Source of the DNA: Pelagibacterium luteolum
GTDB lineage: Bacteria > Pseudomonadota > Alphaproteobacteria > Rhizobiales > Devosiaceae
Reading direction: 5' to 3'
Length of the DNA: 64,000 nucleotides
Assembly (NCBI RefSeq): GCF_900100665.1
Contig: NZ_FNCS01000008.1
Location: 62,001 to 126,000 of the forward strand
The notes below the pieces were generated by a model. That model saw nothing but the letters and a program-made list of their open reading frames with translations, made no database searches and was not told where the DNA came from. Made by a program: the position numbers and the translations under genes. Shown in pieces: positions 20,088-29,082 of this stretch. The number at the start of each line of letters is the position of its first letter. Within the stretch, counting starts at the first letter, position 1.

Positions 20088-20677
20088 CCAACCGCAAGCG
20101 GGTTGCGATTCTCATCTCAGGGCGAGGATCGAACATGTCCGCCCTGATTCATGCTGCGAAGGCGCCCGACTATCCCGCTGAAATCATAGGCGTATTTTCC
20201 AATCGCGCAGCAGCGGCTGGGTTAGATACCGCCAGAGGCGAAGGTATCACGACGGCCGCGTTGGCGCAGAGCAAATTCGAAACAAGGCTCGACTTCGAAA
20301 ACGCCCTGACGGCGATACTTGAGGCCTGGCGAACCGATATCGTCTGCATGGCAGGGTTCATGCGCATCCTCACGCCGGAGTTCACGACACGATGGCAAGG
20401 CAAGGCTATCAACATCCATCCCTCGCTGCTGCCTGACTATAAGGGGCTGGATACCCATGCTCGTGCCCTTGCCGATGGCGTGGCAGAAGCGGGCTGTAGC
20501 GTGCACTTCGTGACACCGGGGCTGGACGAGGGTCCGGTGATAGCGCAGGCACGTGTTCCGGTTTTGCCGAACGACACTCCCGGCAGTCTGGCGGCACGCG
20601 TTCTGGTTGAAGAGCATAAGCTCTATCCCGAGGCGCTTCGGCGGCTGGCGGCGGGCGAGGTCGCTTACCCTCGCTAA
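20084..20677 (+). CDS. purN: Phosphoribosylglycinamide formyltransferase
   Basis: Transfers the formyl group of 10-formyl-THF to GAR, the third step of purine synthesis. The protein has 197 residues. It shows the N-terminal phosphate-binding loop [16 protein letters not shown], the catalytic Asn-His in [21 protein letters not shown] and the catalytic Asp in [17 protein letters not shown]. It overlaps purM by four bases, so the two steps are co-translated. Confidence 0.96.
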   Translation: MTNRKRVAILISGRGSNMSALIHAAKAPDYPAEIIGVFSNRAAAAGLDTARGEGITTAALAQSKFETRLDFENALTAILEAWRTDIVCMAGFMRILTPEFTTRWQGKAINIHPSLLPDYKGLDTHARALADGVAEAGCSVHFVTPGLDEGPVIAQARVPVLPNDTPGSLAARVLVEEHKLYPEALRRLAAGEVAYPR

Positions 20678-20835
20678 GGCGCCGCCGCCGTCAAAAGCGG
20701 GTCGCCTCATCACCTCAATTGATATCTGCTATCGCAAACACTGCTTCGACATCTTGTTCGGTTGAGCGTAGCGTTTTTCCTGAGTTATTTTCGCCTCCAG
20801 CCAATAGGCGTGGACGCGCCGTGTGGGGCCCAAAA

Positions 20836-21735
20836 ATGGCAATGCGTGATTGGCTCTGGATCATAGCCCTTGGGGCGATCTGGGGGTTTTCGTTTATTTT
20901 CAACGCCATTCTGATTCGGGAGTTGGGACCGCTGTGGGTTTCGAGCCTGCGGGTTGGTATTGGCGCGCTGGGTTGCTGGGCGGTGGTCTTTGCCCTACGC
21001 AAATCCATTCCGCGCGAGCCTTCGCTATGGATCAAGCTGGGCCTCTTGGGCGTGCTCTCCTATGCGATCCCGTTTGCGCTCTACCCGCTGGCCCAGGCGC
21101 ATCTGGCGAGCGGAGTGGCGGCGATCGTCAATGCGCTGACGCCCATCATGACGGTGATCGTTTCCCATTTCTGGTTCGATGGTGAGCGCGCCACGCGGCA
21201 CAAATCGATCGGCGTAGTTGCAGGGTTCACCGGCGCAGCGATACTGGCATCCCCTGCCCTTGCATCGGGCGGCTCATCGCAGTTGTGGGCCATTGGCGCA
21301 TGCCTGCTGGCGACATTCTGTTATGCGCTGTCGCTCAACATTACGCGCAGCTTCAAAGGCGTCGAACCGACAGTTTTCGCAGCCATCGCGCTGACGGGAG
21401 CCGCAATTGCCGCGGTGCCGGTCACCTTCATCGTAGAAGGCGCCCCTGTCATCGTCCAGGCTGAAACCTGGGCGGCTGCGCTGGCGATCGGGTTGATTTC
21501 GACCGCGTTCACGTTCCAGATCATGTATCGCATCCTGCCGCGCATCGGCGCGACGAATTTCTCCGCGACGACCTTCATCGCACCGGTCTCGGCGATACTG
21601 TTCGGATTTTTGCTGCTGAATGAAGTTGTATTGCCGACCCATCTCGTAGGAATGGGCGCAATCTTTATCGGGCTGTTGATGCTCGACGGGCGCTTGCCGC
21701 GCTGGCTGGGCATGAGAAAGCATGCGGCCAACTGA
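20836..21735 (+). CDS. DMT-superfamily (EamA) transporter
   Basis: Inner-membrane exporter-like protein of 299 residues with two EamA repeats and about ten membrane helices. The first repeat starts WLWIIALGAIWGFSFIFNA, the second SQLWAIGACLLATFCYALSL. The substrate is unknown; relatives export amino acids or metabolites. The frame is open from 20719, but the extra N-terminus is not membrane-like. The ATG at 20836 begins directly before the first helix with a GGGG ribosome-binding patch upstream. The gap 20678-20835 after purN shows no gene. Confidence 0.85.
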   Translation: MAMRDWLWIIALGAIWGFSFIFNAILIRELGPLWVSSLRVGIGALGCWAVVFALRKSIPREPSLWIKLGLLGVLSYAIPFALYPLAQAHLASGVAAIVNALTPIMTVIVSHFWFDGERATRHKSIGVVAGFTGAAILASPALASGGSSQLWAIGACLLATFCYALSLNITRSFKGVEPTVFAAIALTGAAIAAVPVTFIVEGAPVIVQAETWAAALAIGLISTAFTFQIMYRILPRIGATNFSATTFIAPVSAILFGFLLLNEVVLPTHLVGMGAIFIGLLMLDGRLPRWLGMRKHAAN

Positions 21736-21736
21736 A

Positions 21737-21767
21737 AGGGCGAGAGTGAGAGTTCCACTCTCGCCCT
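21737..21767. terminator. Hairpin between converging genes
   Basis: A 12-bp perfect stem (21737-21748 with 21756-21767, 7-base loop) lies right after the DMT transporter stop and eight bases before the stop of the minus-strand proline-rich gene. On the minus strand a short T-run follows; on the plus strand it does not. Confidence 0.65.
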
Positions 21768-21774
21768 CTGAATT

Positions 21775-21972
21775 CTAGCTGCGCGTCGGCTGGATCGGTT
21801 CGCCCGGATTGGGCGGAATTTCTGGCTCGGGCGGTTGAGGAATTGGATCGGATGGGTCCGGGATCGGACTGTCGGGCTGCGGCGAGATCGGTTCGGTATT
21901 GCCAGGGATCGGCGAGATCGGATCGGGATTGGGCACCGTCGGGCCGGGATCGTTGGGCTGCGGATCAGTCAT
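21775..21972 (-). CDS. Small proline-rich protein of unknown function
   Basis: Sixty-five residues, about a third of them proline, with imperfect repeats of the type PISP, PIPD and PIPQ separated by acidic or polar residues (DPISPIPGN, PISPQPDSPIPDPSDP, PQPPEPEIPPNPGEP). No signal peptide or membrane segment. The composition predicts a polyproline II-like extended chain. A ribosome-binding GGAG sits about six bases before the ATG at 21972, and codon use fits the neighbours, which argues that it is a real gene rather than a chance frame. A function cannot be given. Confidence 0.6.
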   Translation of the reverse strand: MTDPQPNDPGPTVPNPDPISPIPGNTEPISPQPDSPIPDPSDPIPQPPEPEIPPNPGEPIQPTRS

Positions 21973-22023
21973 GGTGAATCTCCGTTTGCGTCCAAGCCAA
22001 ACGAATGCTCAGCAAACCCGTTC

Positions 22024-22416
22024 CTATCGCGGCATGGGTGAGGAGATATCGACCACGACGCTGTTGGGGTCGCGAATGATCATTTGCCTCTGGCCGTAGC
22101 TCGTATCTGTCGGCGGGCTGACGATCTCGGCGCCTAGCTCCTGCGCCCTAGCGTGCGCGGCATGCACGTCGTCCACAACGATCGTCAGATACCCGCCCTG
22201 GAAATGACCGCGCGCCGCTTTCGGCACGTTCTCGTGAACTTGATCTATGATGCCGAGCTCATAAGTCAGCGCGTCCATCAGCCCCGTCGGGGTCATCACG
22301 ATGTACCAGTCGCTCGTATAGATGCGTTTGAGGCCGCAGAGTGTTTCGTAAAACAATGCGGTCTCTTCGATGTCGCGAGCAAGGATGTTGAAGATGATGC
22401 GGTTGGTGCTGACCAT
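22024..22416 (-). CDS. VOC (glyoxalase/bleomycin-resistance fold) protein
   Basis: A 130-residue protein of the vicinal oxygen chelate superfamily. The two beta-alpha-beta-beta-beta modules are visible: NRIIFNILARDIEETALFYE, then GGYLTIVVDDVHAAHARAQE and the late RQMIIRDPNSVVVDISSP. The usual C-terminal metal Glu (DPxGxxxE) is Asp in DPNSVVVD, so metal binding and catalysis are uncertain. The start at 22416 (MVSTNRI) fits the fold; a longer frame from 22449 would overlap gatB. It follows gatB by 25 bases and may be co-transcribed. Confidence 0.8.
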   Translation of the reverse strand: MVSTNRIIFNILARDIEETALFYETLCGLKRIYTSDWYIVMTPTGLMDALTYELGIIDQVHENVPKAARGHFQGGYLTIVVDDVHAAHARAQELGAEIVSPPTDTSYGQRQMIIRDPNSVVVDISSPMPR

Positions 22417-22441
22417 GGAGGCTCCTCGGCCAGCGTCCCGT

Positions 22442-23926
22442 CTATTCAAGTCCGAGCTTGGCCTTCAAGATATCATTGACGGCCTGCGGGTTGGCCTTGC
22501 CGCCGGTCTGTTTCATGACCTGACCGACAAACCAGCCCAGAAGGCCGGGTTTTGACTTAACCGCCTCAACCTGACCGGGGTTCCCGGCGATGATGTCATC
22601 GACGATCTTTTCGATGGCGCCGGTGTCGCTCACCTGCTTCATGCCACGGCTCTCGACGAGTTCAGCCGGGACACCGCCTTCGCTCCAAACGATCTCGAAC
22701 AGATCCTTGGCGATCTTGCCGGAAATCTCGCCCTTGGTGATCAACTCGACGATCCCGCCCAGTTGGTTGGCGTCCATCGGGCTGTCATCGATCGAAAGCC
22801 CTTCCTTGGACAGGCGGCCGAAGAATTCATTGATCACCCAGTTCGCGGCCAGTTTCCCATCGCGACCTTTAGCGACATCCTCGTAAAAGTCGGAATAGCG
22901 ACGATCGGAGACCAAAACTGAGGCGTCGTAAGGCGTCACGCCATAATCCTTGATAAGCCGCGCGCTCTTTTCGTCCGGCAGCTCGGGCAAATCCTTGGCC
23001 AGCATTTCGATGAAGGCGTCGTCGAATTCGAGCGGCAGCAGATCGGGATCGGGGAAATAGCGGTAGTCGTGCGCTTCTTCCTTGCTTCGCATGGACCGCG
23101 TTTCGCCGGTCTTAGGGTCGTAAAGACGCGTCTCCTGATCGATCTTGCCACCGTCTTCGAGGATGTCGATCTGGCGGCGCGCCTCATATTCGATGGCCTG
23201 ACCGGCAAAGCGAACGGAATTGACGTTCTTGATCTCGCACCGGGTGCCGAATTCACCGCCCGGGCGGCGCACGGAGACGTTGATATCGGCGCGCATAGAG
23301 CCCTGCTCCATATTGCCGTCGCAGGTCCCGAGATAGCGCAGGATGGTGCGCAGCTTGGACAGATAGGCCTTGGCTTCTTCCGACGAGCGCAGATCGGGCT
23401 TGGAGACAATCTCCATCAGCGCAACGCCCGAGCGGTTGAGATCGACAAAGCTCATATTCGGATGCTGGTCGTGGATCGACTTGCCGGCGTCCTGTTCCAG
23501 ATGCAGCCGCTCGATGCCGATTTCCACTTCGCCATCTTCGCCAAGATCGAGCATGACCTTGCCTTCGCCGACAATCGGGTCCTTGAACTGCGAAATCTGA
23601 TAGCCCTGCGGCAGATCGGGGTAGAAATAATTCTTGCGGTCGAACACCGAGCGCTTGTTGATCTGCGCCTTGAGGCCCAGGCCAGTGCGGACAGCCTGAC
23701 GCACGCATTCTTCGTTGATGACTGGCAGCATGCCCGGCATCGCGGCGTCGACGAAGGAGACGTTGGCGTTGGGCGAATTGCCGAACTCGGTGGATGAGCC
23801 TGAGAACAATTTGGATTCGGATGTGACCTGAGCGTGCACTTCCATCCCGATCACCATTTCCCAGTCGCCCGTGGCGCCGGAGATGAAGTATTTCGGGGTC
23901 GGAGTGCGTGTGTCGACAAGTGTCAT
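22442..23926 (-). CDS. gatB: Asp/Glu-tRNA amidotransferase subunit B
   Basis: Subunit of GatCAB that phosphorylates the misacylated Glu-tRNA-Gln or Asp-tRNA-Asn and accepts ammonia from GatA. The protein has 494 residues. The cradle domain starts [20 protein letters not shown] and holds the metal and tRNA acceptor motifs ([37 protein letters not shown]). The helical and YqeY-like tail ends with [19 protein letters not shown]. The ATG at 23926 begins the conserved part; a 24-residue longer frame is not conserved. It is separate from gatC and gatA, which are 3-6 kb upstream on the same strand. Confidence 0.95.
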   Translation of the reverse strand: MTLVDTRTPTPKYFISGATGDWEMVIGMEVHAQVTSESKLFSGSSTEFGNSPNANVSFVDAAMPGMLPVINEECVRQAVRTGLGLKAQINKRSVFDRKNYFYPDLPQGYQISQFKDPIVGEGKVMLDLGEDGEVEIGIERLHLEQDAGKSIHDQHPNMSFVDLNRSGVALMEIVSKPDLRSSEEAKAYLSKLRTILRYLGTCDGNMEQGSMRADINVSVRRPGGEFGTRCEIKNVNSVRFAGQAIEYEARRQIDILEDGGKIDQETRLYDPKTGETRSMRSKEEAHDYRYFPDPDLLPLEFDDAFIEMLAKDLPELPDEKSARLIKDYGVTPYDASVLVSDRRYSDFYEDVAKGRDGKLAANWVINEFFGRLSKEGLSIDDSPMDANQLGGIVELITKGEISGKIAKDLFEIVWSEGGVPAELVESRGMKQVSDTGAIEKIVDDIIAGNPGQVEAVKSKPGLLGWFVGQVMKQTGGKANPQAVNDILKAKLGLE

Positions 23927-24019
23927 GGCGGCGAAAACCTGGCTCAAATGTTCAGGGCGCTTGCTTGCGCGAATGGCTTGGGAGTGGGGATAAAACAAAT
24001 GGTCGAGGGGCGCTAGACC

Positions 24020-24535
24020 CTAATGGGCGGTGACCACGAGTTGCTTTTCCATGCGGACTTTTTCCACGCGCTGGCCGAGCATGCGAGAGAACTTCATGCC
24101 GCGCCAGACGATGCCATAGCCCTCGCGGGCGTAGAAGCGGATCGCACCGCCATTTTCGGCATGCGTTTCGAGAACGCTGACATCATGGCCGGACCGAAAG
24201 ATGTCCTGTTCCACAGTCGACAGCAGAGCGCGCCCGATACCGTTCCGCTGATGCGGCGGCGCAACCCAGAGATCGGAGATATAATCGCTCATCGGCTCGC
24301 GAGCGCCCCACCCGACCAAGGCGCCATCGTGCTCTGCGACGGTGATGGAATTGCACGCCGTGATACAGAAAAGCTGGAAGGACAGCTCGAGCGCCGCGCG
24401 CTCGACGTCCAGAGCCTCTTCGGATTCCGGATTGATGACGTGGCGCATGCTCGAATCCCAGGCCGCAAAGGCCAGCCGACCGAGCTTGTCAGCTTCGGCG
24501 ATCGAGGCGCGGCGCAAATTCAGCTGTTCGAGCAT
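24020..24535 (-). CDS. GNAT-family N-acetyltransferase
   Basis: A 171-residue acetyltransferase. The acetyl-CoA loop is visible as APPHQRNGIGRALLSTVE, preceded by the beta-4 segment ISDLWV, and followed by SVLETHAENGGAIRFYAREG. The substrate is unknown. I chose the ATG at 24535, ten bases after the chorismate mutase stop at 24546, which would make a two-gene unit; a longer frame into that gene is not protein-like. It ends just before gatB's upstream region. Confidence 0.8.
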   Translation of the reverse strand: MLEQLNLRRASIAEADKLGRLAFAAWDSSMRHVINPESEEALDVERAALELSFQLFCITACNSITVAEHDGALVGWGAREPMSDYISDLWVAPPHQRNGIGRALLSTVEQDIFRSGHDVSVLETHAENGGAIRFYAREGYGIVWRGMKFSRMLGQRVEKVRMEKQLVVTAH

Positions 24536-24545
24536 TTGAGTGGCT

Positions 24546-24860
24546 CTACTTTTTGCGGTTCCGGGCGATGATGATGCCCTTTTCGTAGTTAATGTTCCAG
24601 TCAATTAATGTGCGCCAGATCAACTCCACCTGATCTTCGTCAAGATCGAGGTCCAATGCCTGGTTGCGGCGCTTCTCGATGACGGCGTTGATACGCGCCG
24701 GATCGTTGGCCTCATGGGGATCGGTCTTGATCTCGGCCATCCGCGTGACATAGGCGTGCCGCTCGGCAAAAAGCTCGACAAGCGCGCGATCGATACGGTC
24801 GATCTCGACGCGAACGTCGTCCTTGGTTTCACAATCGGCGGGCAGTTTCGTAGCGGTCAT
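24546..24860 (-). CDS. Chorismate mutase, AroQ class
   Basis: A stand-alone monofunctional chorismate mutase of 104 residues, converting chorismate to prephenate for phenylalanine and tyrosine. It is all alpha-helical with the AroQ signature: a first helix VRVEIDRIDRALVELFAERH with the catalytic Arg, a second-helix RMAEIK, and a late VELIWRTLIDWNINYEK. No signal peptide, so cytosolic rather than the exported AroQ-gamma type. Confidence 0.9.
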   Translation of the reverse strand: MTATKLPADCETKDDVRVEIDRIDRALVELFAERHAYVTRMAEIKTDPHEANDPARINAVIEKRRNQALDLDLDEDQVELIWRTLIDWNINYEKGIIIARNRKK

Positions 24861-25009
24861 GTCGCGGCTCCGTTATCCATGGATGCTGGTTTGCAACGGC
24901 TGGTTGCCATTTTCAACCTTTTGCGCGCGGCAAGGCGTCCGACGGCGATATCGCCTCGGGTGACGGATAGACGGCATGGGGCGATGAACGCTCCGCAGTT
25001 TGTTTTTTA

Positions 25010-25350
25010 GTATGAAGCGATCATCGCCCCAGGCGCTCGGGATTTTTGGCTTACTCGCCCTTCAGAAGGCTGGGGTTTGGCCCTCCGACCATAGGTCTCC
25101 GGGCGTTTGGGCGCTGCCAAAGGTCCACCGGACCTTCGGCTTTGGCCACGGCCAAACCGCTTCAAACTCCCCGCCGGGTTTCCCCGGTAAGCCGCCGTAT
25201 GGGTACCGACGACCGGCACTTGTGACGTTTAGGCCCTCCCTGCGGCGACCCGCAAGGAACCCGAACCAAACCCGCCCAAACGTTCGTTGCGCTTGCGTCC
25301 ATCAAAGCGGGTTCGTTCGGGGATTATGGAGGCGGTTGGGGGTGCGGGGA
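25010..25350. repeat. Gene-free stretch with clustered inverted repeats
   Basis: The 723-base gap 24861-25583 has no gene that I can support. Within 25010-25350 lie several short palindromes in tandem: AAGGTCC/GGACCTT at 25120-25136, TTTGGCC/GGCCAAA at 25141-25156, and further GCC/GGC-rich arms at 25170-25195. Reading frames here on both strands are low-complexity and not protein-like. It looks like a palindromic extragenic element, possibly multi-copy; copy number cannot be seen in this window. Confidence 0.45.
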
Positions 25351-25390
25351 TAAGTTATTTTTGAGCAAGGGTAGTTGAGGAGACTCAGCT

Positions 25391-25437
25391 CCCCTCATCC
25401 GGCCTACGGGGCACCTTCTCCCACCAGGGGAGAAAGG
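25391..25437. repeat. Rhizobial-type intergenic repeat (REP-like palindrome)
   Basis: The segment has CCCCTCATCCGGCCTACGGG at the left, then CACCTTCTCCC and CAGGGGAGAAAGG at the right. Variants of this CCTCATCCGGC...CACCTTCTCCC...GGGGAGAAGG unit are widespread intergenic repeats in Rhizobiales genomes. The outer arms (CCCCT with AGGGG, CTTCTCCC with GGGGAGAA) can pair. Assignment comes from recalled pattern similarity. Confidence 0.6.
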
Positions 25438-25583
25438 AAGCGTGTGGCTGGCGCCGAGCTTCTTTCAGACTCAAGGAAGCAGTTGGGTCGATAGCTGGTA
25501 ATTTGCAGACGCCCGTTTTGCGGCTTGCAACCGTGACAAATCAAGAGCTTGGAGCTCCTGTTTGATTCATCAGGACAGCAGCT

Positions 25584-25898
25584 TTAGTGCTTCGCGCCGT
25601 CCGAGAGCATCATAGCCAGATGTTCCCATTCCTGGGACACCGAAGGTGCTGTGCGGCGTTTGCCGGCGCGGCGATACCAGTAATCAGCGTTGCCCATGTC
25701 GGCTTCGATCCAGTGCAGCAGGGCGTGAACCCAGTCGAACGCCTCCACGCCCTCCATCTGCTGGACGATGCGATGGGCCTCTTCCCATTCGGGACCCATG
25801 CGGAACTCGCCCTTTTTGATCCACCAGAGCGCCTGTAGCGGCATGCTGAGCTCCTTGGGGGGTGCGGACCAATCCTGGGTTGTGAAGATGTCGGACAT
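25584..25898 (-). CDS. Conserved hypothetical protein, 104 residues
   Basis: Small soluble protein, rich in Trp and helical. Central motifs are PLQALWWIKKGEF, EWEEAHRIVQ, FDWVHALLHWIEADMGNADY and WYRRAGK. The pattern (a Trp-rich helix, W-x-x-AH, and VHAHLHxxEGDxxNAxYWYRRAG) belongs to an uncharacterised proteobacterial family that I recognise but cannot name with a function. It is last in the gatC-acetyltransferase-gatA-pentapeptide series on the minus strand, separated by 65 bases, so it may be co-transcribed. Confidence 0.7.
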   Translation of the reverse strand: MSDIFTTQDWSAPPKELSMPLQALWWIKKGEFRMGPEWEEAHRIVQQMEGVEAFDWVHALLHWIEADMGNADYWYRRAGKRRTAPSVSQEWEHLAMMLSDGAKH

Positions 25899-25963
25899 TG
25901 GGGTGATGAATACCGTATGTGAAACGAGGTTCTGAGTTAGCGCCTAAGCGCGACTTGTGCAAC

Positions 25964-26728
25964 TCAACGGGTGGCGGGGAAGACCCGGATGCCGAGGGGA
26001 CGCACAAGGTCAGTCAGTTGATCCGACGAGACCTTTAGGCCCTCGAAACTGGACAAGCGGGTTAGGTCGACGCCGAGCAGCGTTGCGCCACGGCAGTCTG
26101 CGTTATCGAGAAAGGCGCCGTTGAAGCTCGCTTCGCTGAAATCGGAATTGCGCAGGTCGGCGCTGGCGAACGACACCTGCCTCAGATCGGCCTGGCGCAG
26201 GCTGCACTCGGAGAAAACGCAATCGTCGAGCTTGGCGCCGCGAAAACTGGCCATATCCAGTCTTGTCGATAGGAACGACACGCGAGACATAGCGAGCCTG
26301 CTGCCCGCCTGTTTAGAAAACCGCGCGTCTTCGAAATCTGCGCCAGCCGCCTTGCAATTTTTGAATACGGCGCCGAACAGACCGGCAAGGCCAAAGCGAG
26401 ACGTCGAGAGGTTGCAGTTCTCGAAAGTCGCTCCCTCAAGATCAGCGCGAGAAAAATCGCACCCGACGCGGGTCTCCCCATCAAAGAACGAGCAGCCTGA
26501 AAATATCGCATCGGTGAGGTTGGCACCGGCAAATCGCGTGCGTTCGAACGTGCAGTCGGTAAATTTCGCGCCTGCAAGCTCGGCATCGGTCAGCCCGGTT
26601 TCCCGAAAAACACAATGGCGCGCATTAAGCGCGCCATCTGGCATATCGGTCCAGTCGATGTCGGAAAGATCGACGTTTTCGACGGGCTTGCCTGAAAGGA
26701 TCAGCTCTTCGAGCTCATCCTGGCTCAT
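25964..26728 (-). CDS. Pentapeptide-repeat protein
   Basis: A protein of 254 residues built mostly of A(D/N)LxX repeats, seen for example as LAGAKFTDCTFERTRFAGAN, FSRADLEGATFENCNL and ADLRQVSFASADLRNSDF. Such repeats fold as a right-handed quadrilateral beta-helix. Some family members mimic DNA and protect gyrase; others have no known role, and none can be chosen here. The ATG at 26728 overlaps the gatA stop (TAATG); an ATG at 26737 in the same frame is the alternative. Either way it is coupled to gatA. Confidence 0.85.
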   Translation of the reverse strand: MSQDELEELILSGKPVENVDLSDIDWTDMPDGALNARHCVFRETGLTDAELAGAKFTDCTFERTRFAGANLTDAIFSGCSFFDGETRVGCDFSRADLEGATFENCNLSTSRFGLAGLFGAVFKNCKAAGADFEDARFSKQAGSRLAMSRVSFLSTRLDMASFRGAKLDDCVFSECSLRQADLRQVSFASADLRNSDFSEASFNGAFLDNADCRGATLLGVDLTRLSSFEGLKVSSDQLTDLVRPLGIRVFPATR

Positions 26729-28212
26729 TACCACCATTTGGCGGGCGCCAGATCGAGCGCTGCGCTTTTCTCGATGACACGGGCGGCAGCAAAGAGCGTT
26801 TCTTCGTCGAACGGCTTGCCGATGAGCTGCAGACCGAGGGGAAGCCCCTGCCCGTCCTTTCCGGCGGGAACGGCGATGCCCGGCAGGCCGGCCATGTTCA
26901 CCGTCACCGTGAAGATGTCGTTGAGATACATCTTGACCGGATCGGTGGCCATGTCCTGGTCGGCGATGCCGAAGGCCGCAGATGGCGTAGCGGGGGTCAG
27001 GATGGCATCGACGCCGGCGTTAAACGCGTCCTCGAAGTCGCGCTTGATGAGCGTGCGCACTTTTTGGGCGCGGACGTAATAAGCGTCGTAATAGCCCGCG
27101 GACAGCACATAGGTGCCGATCATCACGCGGCGCTTGACCTCGCGGCCAAAACCTTCGGCGCGGGTCAGTTCGTACAGGTCGGTGATGTCCTTGCCTGAAA
27201 CACGCAGGCCGTATTTGACGCCGTCGTAGCGAGCGAGGTTGGACGAGGCTTCGGCCGGCGCGACGATGTAATAGGCGGGCAGTGCGTACTTCGTGTGCGG
27301 CAAGGAGATATCCTTGACCGTGGCGCCTTCGGCCTTGAGCCATTCGAGGCCCTGCGTCCAGAGCTTTTCGATCTCCTCGGGCATGCCATCCATGCGGTAT
27401 TCGGCAGGTACGCCGATAGTCAGCCCTTTGACGCCACGTTCGACCGCGGCGGCGAAATCGGGAACGGCGACATCGACCGAGGTCGAATCTTTTTCGTCAA
27501 AGCCGGACATCGACTGCAGCATGAGCGCCGAATCCTCGACAGTGCGAGCGATCGGTCCAGCCTGATCGAGCGAGGACGCGAAGGCGACCGTCCCCCAGCG
27601 CGAGCAGCGGCCATAAGTGGGCTTGATGCCGACCGTGCCGGTAAACGCCGCTGGCTGGCGGATCGAGCCGCCAGTGTCGGTCGCCGTGGCGCCGGCGCAC
27701 AGCCATGCGGCCACCGCCGATGCCGAGCCACCGGACGAGCCGCCGGGCACCAAGTCCTTGTTGTCGCTTTCGCCGCGCCAGGGGTTAATGACCGGGCCGT
27801 AGTAGGATGTCTCGTTGGATGAGCCCATGGCGAACTCGTCCATGTTGAGCTTGCCCAGCATAACGGCGCCGTCACGCCAGAGATTGGCGGTGACGGTCGA
27901 TTCATATTCAGGCTTAAAACCGTCCAGGATGTGGCTGGCGGCCTGGGTGTGGACGCCCTTTGTGGCGAACAGATCCTTGATGCCCAGCGGCACGCCCTCG
28001 AGTGTACCGGCTTCGCCTTTGGCAATGCGCGCATCGGACGCCTTGGCCATTTCGCGCGCCTGATCAGCGGTGACGGCGACATAGGCGTTGAGCTTGTCGT
28101 TGCCCGCCTCGATGGCCGCAACATAGGCGTCGGTGGCCTCGAGGGCGGTAAATTCCTTGGCGGCAAGGCCGTCGCGCAGGGCTTTGAGGCTCAGGCGGGT
28201 CAAATCGGTCAC
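26728..28212 (-). CDS. gatA: Asp/Glu-tRNA amidotransferase subunit A
   Basis: Glutaminase or amidase subunit of GatCAB that frees ammonia from glutamine for GatB. The protein has 494 residues with the amidase-signature triad: Lys79 in [14 protein letters not shown], the cis-Ser in [15 protein letters not shown] (about 159) and the nucleophile Ser183 in [13 protein letters not shown]. The start is the GTG at 28212 ([12 protein letters not shown]), preceded by AAGGAT in ribosome-binding position; the open frame continues upstream to 28392 but that part overlaps the acetyltransferase gene and is not conserved. Confidence 0.95.
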   Translation of the reverse strand: MTDLTRLSLKALRDGLAAKEFTALEATDAYVAAIEAGNDKLNAYVAVTADQAREMAKASDARIAKGEAGTLEGVPLGIKDLFATKGVHTQAASHILDGFKPEYESTVTANLWRDGAVMLGKLNMDEFAMGSSNETSYYGPVINPWRGESDNKDLVPGGSSGGSASAVAAWLCAGATATDTGGSIRQPAAFTGTVGIKPTYGRCSRWGTVAFASSLDQAGPIARTVEDSALMLQSMSGFDEKDSTSVDVAVPDFAAAVERGVKGLTIGVPAEYRMDGMPEEIEKLWTQGLEWLKAEGATVKDISLPHTKYALPAYYIVAPAEASSNLARYDGVKYGLRVSGKDITDLYELTRAEGFGREVKRRVMIGTYVLSAGYYDAYYVRAQKVRTLIKRDFEDAFNAGVDAILTPATPSAAFGIADQDMATDPVKMYLNDIFTVTVNMAGLPGIAVPAGKDGQGLPLGLQLIGKPFDEETLFAAARVIEKSAALDLAPAKWW

Positions 28213-28234
28213 GGACAAATCCTTCTTGGCGCCT

Positions 28235-28699
28235 TCAGAGCGCCTTTTCGAAAAATGCTGAATACGGGCTGTCGGGGTAGTCGAGGAACGGCCCGCGGGC
28301 AACGAAACCGGAGCGTTCATAGAGGCGATGCGCGGGTTCCATCGTGTCGCGCGCGCCGGTCTCGAGCATGAGCTTTGAAAGGCCCTTTTCACGGGCGGCT
28401 TCTTCTATTGTGTTCAGGATGGCCGATCCGGCGCGCTGGCCGCGGACCTCGGGAAGCGTGAACATGCGCTTGACTTCGCCGAAGGCAGCGTCGTGCACCT
28501 TGAGCGCCCCGCATCCGACGGCCCTGCCCTCATTGTCCCGGGCAATGAACACTGTGGTATGCGGTTCGGCCATCTGTTCGACGGTCATCTTGAACTGGAA
28601 TTCTTCCGGAGACAGAGGCGTGAGATAGTCGTTGAGCGCGGCGATCAAGGCGCGCACCTCGTCTTGCAACGGGCTCTCAATGGCAACGGTGACGGCCAC
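28235..28699 (-). CDS. GNAT-family N-acetyltransferase between gatC and gatA
   Basis: A 154-residue acetyltransferase. The acetyl-CoA-binding segment reads [20 protein letters not shown], preceded by GEVKRM and followed by [20 protein letters not shown] and SGFVARGPF. This late motif with LYxxxGF is typical of small-molecule or amino-acid acetyltransferases of this subgroup; substrate unknown. It starts three bases after the gatC stop and ends 22 bases before gatA, so it is transcribed with them. Confidence 0.85.
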   Translation of the reverse strand: MAVTVAIESPLQDEVRALIAALNDYLTPLSPEEFQFKMTVEQMAEPHTTVFIARDNEGRAVGCGALKVHDAAFGEVKRMFTLPEVRGQRAGSAILNTIEEAAREKGLSKLMLETGARDTMEPAHRLYERSGFVARGPFLDYPDSPYSAFFEKAL

Positions 28700-28702
28700 G
28701 GC

Positions 28703-28990
28703 CTACTCCACGACCTTGGGGACCATGAAGAAATTGTCTTCCGAGATCGGCGCGTTGGCAACGATACGGTCGGCATAGCCGCCATCGGTCACCTTGTCCT
28801 CGCGACGACGCAGCACCATCGGTGTAACAGACGTCATCGGCTCGACGCCTTCGACGTTCACTTCGTCGAGCTGCTCTACGAAACCAAGGATGGCGTTGAG
28901 CTCGCCTTCATAGGAGGCAACCTCATCCTCGGTGATCCGGATGCGGGCGAGGCGCCCAATGCGCCTTACGGTATCGGCATCGACCGACAT
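28703..28990 (-). CDS. gatC: Asp/Glu-tRNA amidotransferase subunit C
   Basis: Small structural subunit (95 residues) that wraps around GatA and GatB. It has the typical N-terminal helix [20 protein letters not shown], then [26 protein letters not shown] and the C-terminal [22 protein letters not shown] sits six bases before the ATG at 28990 and directly abuts an earlier ATG, so I chose 28990. First gene of the gatC-acetyltransferase-gatA unit. Confidence 0.93.
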   Translation of the reverse strand: MSVDADTVRRIGRLARIRITEDEVASYEGELNAILGFVEQLDEVNVEGVEPMTSVTPMVLRRREDKVTDGGYADRIVANAPISEDNFFMVPKVVE

Positions 28991-29082
28991 ATGCATCTCC
29001 TGGGATTGGAGTGGGGTTTACAGTCTGGGTTGATTGGCTTTTAGCAACGGCACTCGGCCAAAGGCAATCGCCAAATCGGTCC

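Noticed and set aside
25007-25353. Frames on both strands in the palindromic stretch
   Set aside because: Pro/Gly/Arg-rich, no ribosome-binding site, and explained by inverted repeats.
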